Assembly: GCA_033977485.1 (NCBI GenBank)
Contig: CM066991.1
Span: 51,438,850 to 51,502,849, forward strand
Direction of reading: 5' to 3'
Source: Hydrangea macrophylla
Taxonomy: Eukaryota; Streptophyta; Magnoliopsida; Cornales; Hydrangeaceae
DNA: 64,000 nt
Shown: in pieces, positions 59,134 through 64,000 of the stretch
Numbering within the stretch: position 1 is the stretch's first letter
How the letters are laid out: each line of letters begins with the position of its first letter
Notes under the pieces: model-generated
What the model saw: only the letters and a program-made list of their open reading frames with translations
The model's database searches: none
Told to the model about the DNA's origin: nothing
Made by a program: the position numbers and the translations under genes

Positions 59134-60405
59134 TGATCTTGTCAGAATCAAGATGAAAAGTATACTCTACTTTAAAGATTTGTAGTGTGGAAGTAGAGGT
59201 CGAACCCACGGAGATTGAAATACCAAAGCACTTTAATTTTAAAAATCCTAAGTCTAATTAATGATAGAAACTGAAGTTTGTTTGGATTTTCTATTAAACT
59301 AAAAACAATGAAAATAAATCTAAACTATGAAAGCAATTAAAAGATGTTTTGATAAATATATGTATTGAACCTAGGATTGCAAATCCACCACTAGCTTCAT
59401 AATAAGTGTATTATGCATTTAATTAGCTTATTACATTGGATGACAATGGGGAATTGTAGCTACAAGCCCCAATTCCTCCGTCAAGAAGATAACTACGATT
59501 CAAGCATCAACATAATTCATCTTCGGTTGGTATGGAGTGTCTCACATTAAACTAGGGTTGCGGCATACTCTATCTTCCCTAGGCATGAACTAATCGACTA
59601 CTTGATATTACAATTCAAATAAGTACTATTACATATAAATAATACATACAAGCACAACAAATATAGACTATTGAGCACATCACATTCAAAATAGATCTAA
59701 GACAAGAATAAACTTTGAAAGCAATGATTTAATCAATAAAGTACGATTTTATAATTCAAAATTCTCGAAACATGTAATCATCATCCATACATAATAAAAC
59801 TAAAAGAAAAGTATAAAATACACCCTATTACTTGGCTAGGGTTTCATTGAAACCCTAGATATTGGTCTAAGTGGTTATAGAAGCAATGAACGACAATAGA
59901 TTGATGGAGAAGGCCATGGGAATCCTTGGTCTTCTTTTTCTTCTCCTTGCTTTCCTCTCTTCAATGGCTGAAGTTTTTGTTATGAAGGATGTGTATAATG
60001 TTGTGTAATCCCAAAATTGAATTAGATTAGAGTATAAATAGATTTAGAGCAAGTTTTGGAAGCTTTCCTAAACTACTTTATTTATGTTTCTGGACATAAT
60101 TAGGCAATTCTGTTTGCATAGGGGTCTTGAGCACTTAGAAATACGCAACATTGGTTTTTTGTACGGGTCGCCCGAGTAGGCCGTGCAAGCATGATTTCTA
60201 AAATTTGCGCGAGCGGGTCGCCGTCGTAATATATGTTTTTATGCTTGATTTTCTTGATTTCCACACCCTTGTTACCCTTGAACTCTTGCTTTCTTCCAAA
60301 ATATGACAGAAAATGGAAAATGAAGTAAAAATACACAAAATAGGATAAAATGTGCTAACAAATTTGAATTAAGGCGTATAATTAGGACTTGTTCACTCTC
60401 AATCA
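59134..60405 (-). repeat. ATH 5' LTR, 1272 bases
   Basis: Bounded by TGATCTTG at 59134 and AATCA at 60405; the left copy ends GATCA, so the ends are inverted TGATC/GATCA. Matches 9258-10241 from 59439 on. Contains GCGCGAGCGGG near 60209. Confidence 0.93.
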
Positions 60406-62021
60406 AGTACCACCCTGGTAAAGCAAACATAGTCATAGATGCTCTAAGCCAAAAATCTCATAGTACTATTGCTTTACTTATGATTAGAGAGTGGCAAGCT
60501 CTTAAAAAAATGCCCGAGTTTGGAGTTTAGCCTATTGAAGCAGAAGAAGGACGGATAATGGGATGCGTGGTAGTTCAAGCTACACTCGTCGACCAGATCA
60601 TAGAGGCACGATAGAAAGATGTAGAACTACGTCATTGGTTCAACAAGATGTCAGCTAAGGATCCAACCAATTGGAGTATGGGGAATGATAGAGGTTTCAG
60701 ATTCAAGAATAGACTTATTATGCCTGCTACAGATGATATCAGGAAGAATATTTTGGACGAATTGCACAAATCAAGACTAACTGTACATCCTGGAGGGACA
60801 AAAATGTACAATGACCTAAAGAGGACGTGTTGGTGGGAAGGCATGAAGAAGGAAGTTGCCAATAGAGTTTTAGAGTGCTTGACTTGTCAACAAGTTAAGG
60901 CAAAATACTGGAAGCCGTTGGGACTACTGCAGCCATTACCGATTCTACAGTGGAAGTGGGAACACATCATAATGGATTTTGTGGTAGGTTTACCTCGATC
61001 TTAGTGGAACCATGATTCTATATGGGTGATTGTTGACCCACTCACTAAGTCAGCTCATTTCATTGCCTACAATATAACATATTCAGTGGAAAAATTAAGC
61101 CAATTGTATTTATAGCAGATTGGGTGTCTAGATGGTGTACTAGTCACCATCGTGTCAGACTGCGATTCTTGATTCACAACATAATTTTGGGAAAGTCTTT
61201 AGACAGCTCTGGGAACTTCGCTAAGAGTAAGTTCTGCTTTTCGTCCTTAGACCAATGGGCAGACAAATTGAATGAACCATGTAATGGAAGATATGCTCCG
61301 AGCTTGCGTGGTAGACTTTGAAAACTCATGGGAAACTCATTTACCATTGATAGAATTTGCCTACAATAATAGCTACTATTCAAGTATAGGAATGGTGCCT
61401 TTCGAAGCATTGTATGGAAGACCTTGTAGATCACCATTGTGTTGGGCAGACATTGGAGATGGTAAGCTTCTAGGCCCAGATCTGGTTCGGGAAACCAATG
61501 AGAAGATTATAATGGTCAAAGAGAAATGAAGGCAGCACAAGACTGACACAAGAGCTATGCGAACTTGCACCACCGAAACAAGAGTTTATTGTGGGAGAGC
61601 ATGTCTTGGTCAAAGTATCTCTGATTCGAGGTGTGGTGAGATTTGGACAAAAAGAGGGACGTTGTCGCCTCGCTACATTGGATTGTTTGAGATCTTGGAC
61701 CACGTGGGCAAAGTCGCCTATCGGCTAGCATTATCACCAAAGATGTCAGGAGTCCATAATGTCTTTCACATTAGTATACTGAAGGAGTATCACCAGGGCA
61801 CCACGCCATATATGATCAATTTTAGAGACATAGAAGTGAATGACAACGCATTGTATCAAGAGAGACCGGTGCAGATTTTAGACCGAGATATCAAGAAGCC
61901 GATGAACAAGGAGATCCCATTGGTGAAAGTTTTGTGGAATCACTACAACTTCGAGGAAGCTTTAGGGGAGTTGGAGTCTGAAATGCGCATCAAGTATCCG
62001 GAGTTGTTTGACAGAAGTTAG
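60406..62021 (+). pseudogene. CHRD RNase H end, integrase and chromodomain
   Basis: Begins YHPGKANIVIDALS (RNase H end), then the integrase zinc region [15 protein letters not shown]...CLTCQQVK (about 60765-60895), catalytic core [10 protein letters not shown]...SIWVIVD (60970-61035), GRPCRSPLCW, then the C-terminal LSPRYIGLFEIL and chromodomain-like VKVLWNHYNFEEALGELE near 61960. At least eight stops, most at positions where CHRA or CHRB have CAG, CAA or CGA, and frameshifts near 61525-61650. Inactive. Confidence 0.92.
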
Positions 62022-62047
62022 TTTAGATTTCGGGGACAAATCTTTTA

Positions 62048-62062
62048 TAAGTGGTGGAGAGG
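62048..62062 (+). promoter_or_regulatory. CHRD polypurine tract
   Basis: ATAAGTGGTGGAGAGG-type purine stretch directly before TGTAACACCC of the LTR. Confidence 0.7.
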
Positions 62063-64000
62063 TGTAACACCCATAATTTTCTATTATTAATAATGTAATT
62101 TTTGAAAATGTAATATTGATATTTTCTATATAAATGAATAAGTATTTTGAGAGTGCTTGACATCTCATGAGTATTCATACATTGCATAGCATAATTCATA
62201 ATTTCAAAAATGAAAACTTTCTTATTTTATAAACCCGAGTGCTCGGGGAGCAGGAGCTCTCAAGGCCAGAGCTCTCGAGCAGCACGAGGGCTTGAGCTAA
62301 ATTTTGTAAAAAGATAGTTTTACCCCTAGGGTCCTAAAACTCTATAAATACCAAGCCATTTTTGTATTTTTCGTCCAAAAATAGAGTCATTCCAGAGAGA
62401 GTTTGTGAGGGAGAGTTCATACATATACACACATTTTCATTTGCATGTCCAAAAATTCTTCATCCAATCCTTCCATAAACACATACACACATGTATTTCA
62501 ACATCCTTGAAGTTCTGGAGCTTATTCTTGGAGAATCAAAGGAGGTTTAGAGCTTGTATGTGAAGTTTTTCGAGTCTTAAGCTCAAGATCATCATCTTCA
62601 TCATCTTTCTCAACATATATTCAACATCTACTTGGTTTGATTACTTTATGAGTATTAATTCTCCACACAATGGGTTCATATGGATGTATAATCTATAAAA
62701 TGGAGTTACATGTGTTGGATTTAGAATCATCTAGCTTTAGATCATCTTGATCATCATTTCTTTTTAAAGTTCATATGCAAATTTATGATCTTTTTAGTTT
62801 GATCATCATTTTGAGTGCTATGATTCATATATAAGTTGCATAAGATCATGTATGATATTCTTAAGATGTTGCCTATATGTTTTATCTTGAGATATTGAAG
62901 TTTACATGTTAAATTCATAGTTATTTTAAAGCTGCTAAAATGTATGCTGTTCTGAACTGCTAAACCTGAGTGCTCGAGCAAGCACGAGCGCTCGAGCTTA
63001 ACAGAATTTGAATTCCTTGGTTGTTTTCATGTCAAAATTAATATGGACTTTGCTAAGGTTTGTACTATGAATTTATTAACTAAACCTGGAATTTGTATAT
63101 ATTATTGTTGATCAAATTCGTGAATTTTACAGTTGCACTATATACTTGGTTAACAGTACCATGCTTATTATATCAGTCAAACATTATTTATATGTTTATT
63201 CTACATGATGCTTGGATTGGTATCAAGATCAGTTTGTGCCGTTTAACGGAACAACATCGGGCCGATTCATTAACTATGTAACAATTGTAAATGCGCAAAT
63301 AATGTATCTAATTGAATAAATGTGTTGACGGACGCGTGAGAGCATGGTTGTGTGGAATAACCTCGCCAGTTGTTCCATGGATGTTTTCTTCAGTTGTGTG
63401 GTCTCATGGCATTGACGTCAGTCATGCTATGTTGTGTTTCATGAAGTTGTGTCCTTGGTATGTTGTGGTCAGTTATGTTGCGTTGGTGTCGAGTTAAGGT
63501 TGAATTGGGCTAGGAGTTGTGCTGTAGCCGAATTGGGCTTGTTTATGAATTGTGGCCAAATTGGGCTTGTGTTTGTGTTGCATTAGACGGAAGCTTGTAC
63601 CGTCGGTATAGTGCTAATATGTTCGTGGACAGAAGCTAGTAGTGCCGGTGGATTCGTGCACGTTGTGTTGCATTGTTGTGATTGCATAGTCAGGGAGAAC
63701 GTTAGGTTCTAGGCGAGTATATGCGTAATGTATCGATAACTTTTCAGTGATAACATAAATGGTGTAAATGTTCATATTATTTGTGCTTTATAGTATTTCA
63801 CTCAGCTTTTAGCTAATGGACATGTGACCCTGGACATCCATGTCCACCTGCTGTAGTTCCAGGTTCTGGAGATGCCATTCCTCTGGGAGAGTACCATGTA
63901 GAGGATAACATTGACCAGGAAGGATGGGGCTTTGCCAGCTAAACAGTTGTGTGGTTAAAGTTGCTTTGTTCCCGCTGGAGAATTTTATCATTTATCTTTC
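62063..64000 (+). repeat. CHRD 3' LTR (partial)
   Basis: Starts TGTAACACCC. TATA box CTATAAATA at 62342-62350 preceded by words of the type GAGCTCTCGAGCAGCACGAG. Near the right edge it has CTCAGCTTTTAGCT and the hairpin TGGACAT-CC-ATGTCCA (63831-63846), the module shared with CHRA and CHRB. The LTR end is not in the window. No genes are seen in it. Confidence 0.88.

Larger units (their letters stand above)
9258..60405 (-). mobile_element. ATH: Athila-like gag-protease element, minus sense, in five pieces
   Basis: Right LTR 59134-60405, primer site 59111-59128, gag and protease pieces, polypurine tract next to 10242, and left LTR 9258-10241. The pieces are 56970-60405, 36690-36918, 31304-33000, 10242-11949 and 9258-10241, separated by OGR, TAT2 and CHRA; TAT1 cuts the left LTR. 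Removing the inserts and one copy of each target duplication restores an internal region of about 5.8 kb that has gag and protease but no RT, RNase H, integrase or env. ATH itself lies in the chromovirus CHRD, entering at 60406 within an RNase H frame. Confidence 0.85.
60406..64000 (+). mobile_element. CHRD: decayed chromovirus, outermost host, 3' part only
   Basis: ATH interrupts the RNase H frame at AGTACCACCC; the 5' part must lie left of the window. Integrase, chromodomain, polypurine tract and 1.9 kb of 3' LTR are present. Related to CHRA and CHRB but with its own LTR sequence and far more stops, as expected of the oldest layer. Confidence 0.9.

Overview
The window is plant nuclear DNA made up entirely of nested LTR retrotransposons of the Ty3/gypsy superfamily. 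I see no host gene, rRNA or tRNA gene. The plant origin follows from the families present: Tat/Ogre-type elements with antisense genes, an Athila-type gag-protease element, and chromoviruses of the Tekay/Del kind primed by initiator tRNA-Met. The species cannot be read from the sequence. I use working labels: TAT1, ATH, CHRA, CHRB, TAT2, OGR and CHRD.

Layout, from the oldest layer inward. CHRD, a decayed plus-strand chromovirus, is the outermost host; only its RNase H end, integrase, chromodomain and part of its 3' LTR lie in the window (60406-64000). ATH, a minus-sense Athila-like element carrying only gag and protease, sits in CHRD and runs from beyond the left edge to 60405. Four elements have landed in ATH: TAT1 (1-9257, minus, in its 3' LTR), CHRA (11950-31298, plus, target duplication AACCT), TAT2 (33001-36689, plus, in gag-protease) and OGR (36919-56964, minus, target duplication CAATG, LTRs of about 3.2 kb). 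CHRB (12445-22607, plus, target duplication TACTA) then inserted into the 5' LTR of CHRA. CHRB is the youngest: its 2.7-kb LTRs differ by about two substitutions and one TA-repeat length change by eye, and its gag-pol has a single stop codon.

Coding content. CHRB and CHRA each encode a roughly 1,500-codon Gag-protease-RT-RNase H-integrase-chromodomain polyprotein; that of CHRA has six in-frame stops and no obvious frameshift. CHRA also has an extra acidic reading frame between primer site and gag. TAT1 and OGR carry, between integrase and 3' LTR and on the opposite strand, genes that look intron-containing (Transposase_28-like in TAT1; plant-mobile-domain-like plus a second gene in OGR). TAT2 is a deletion derivative of the TAT1 family that keeps only the gag start and the start of the antisense gene.

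The signals most worth a second look are in the chromovirus LTRs and leader: an array of six hairpins with a constant loop and covarying stems in CHRB; a hairpin at a homologous LTR position in CHRA, CHRB and CHRD; arrays of the palindrome CAATCGATTG in two families; and the unrecognised acidic ORF of CHRA.
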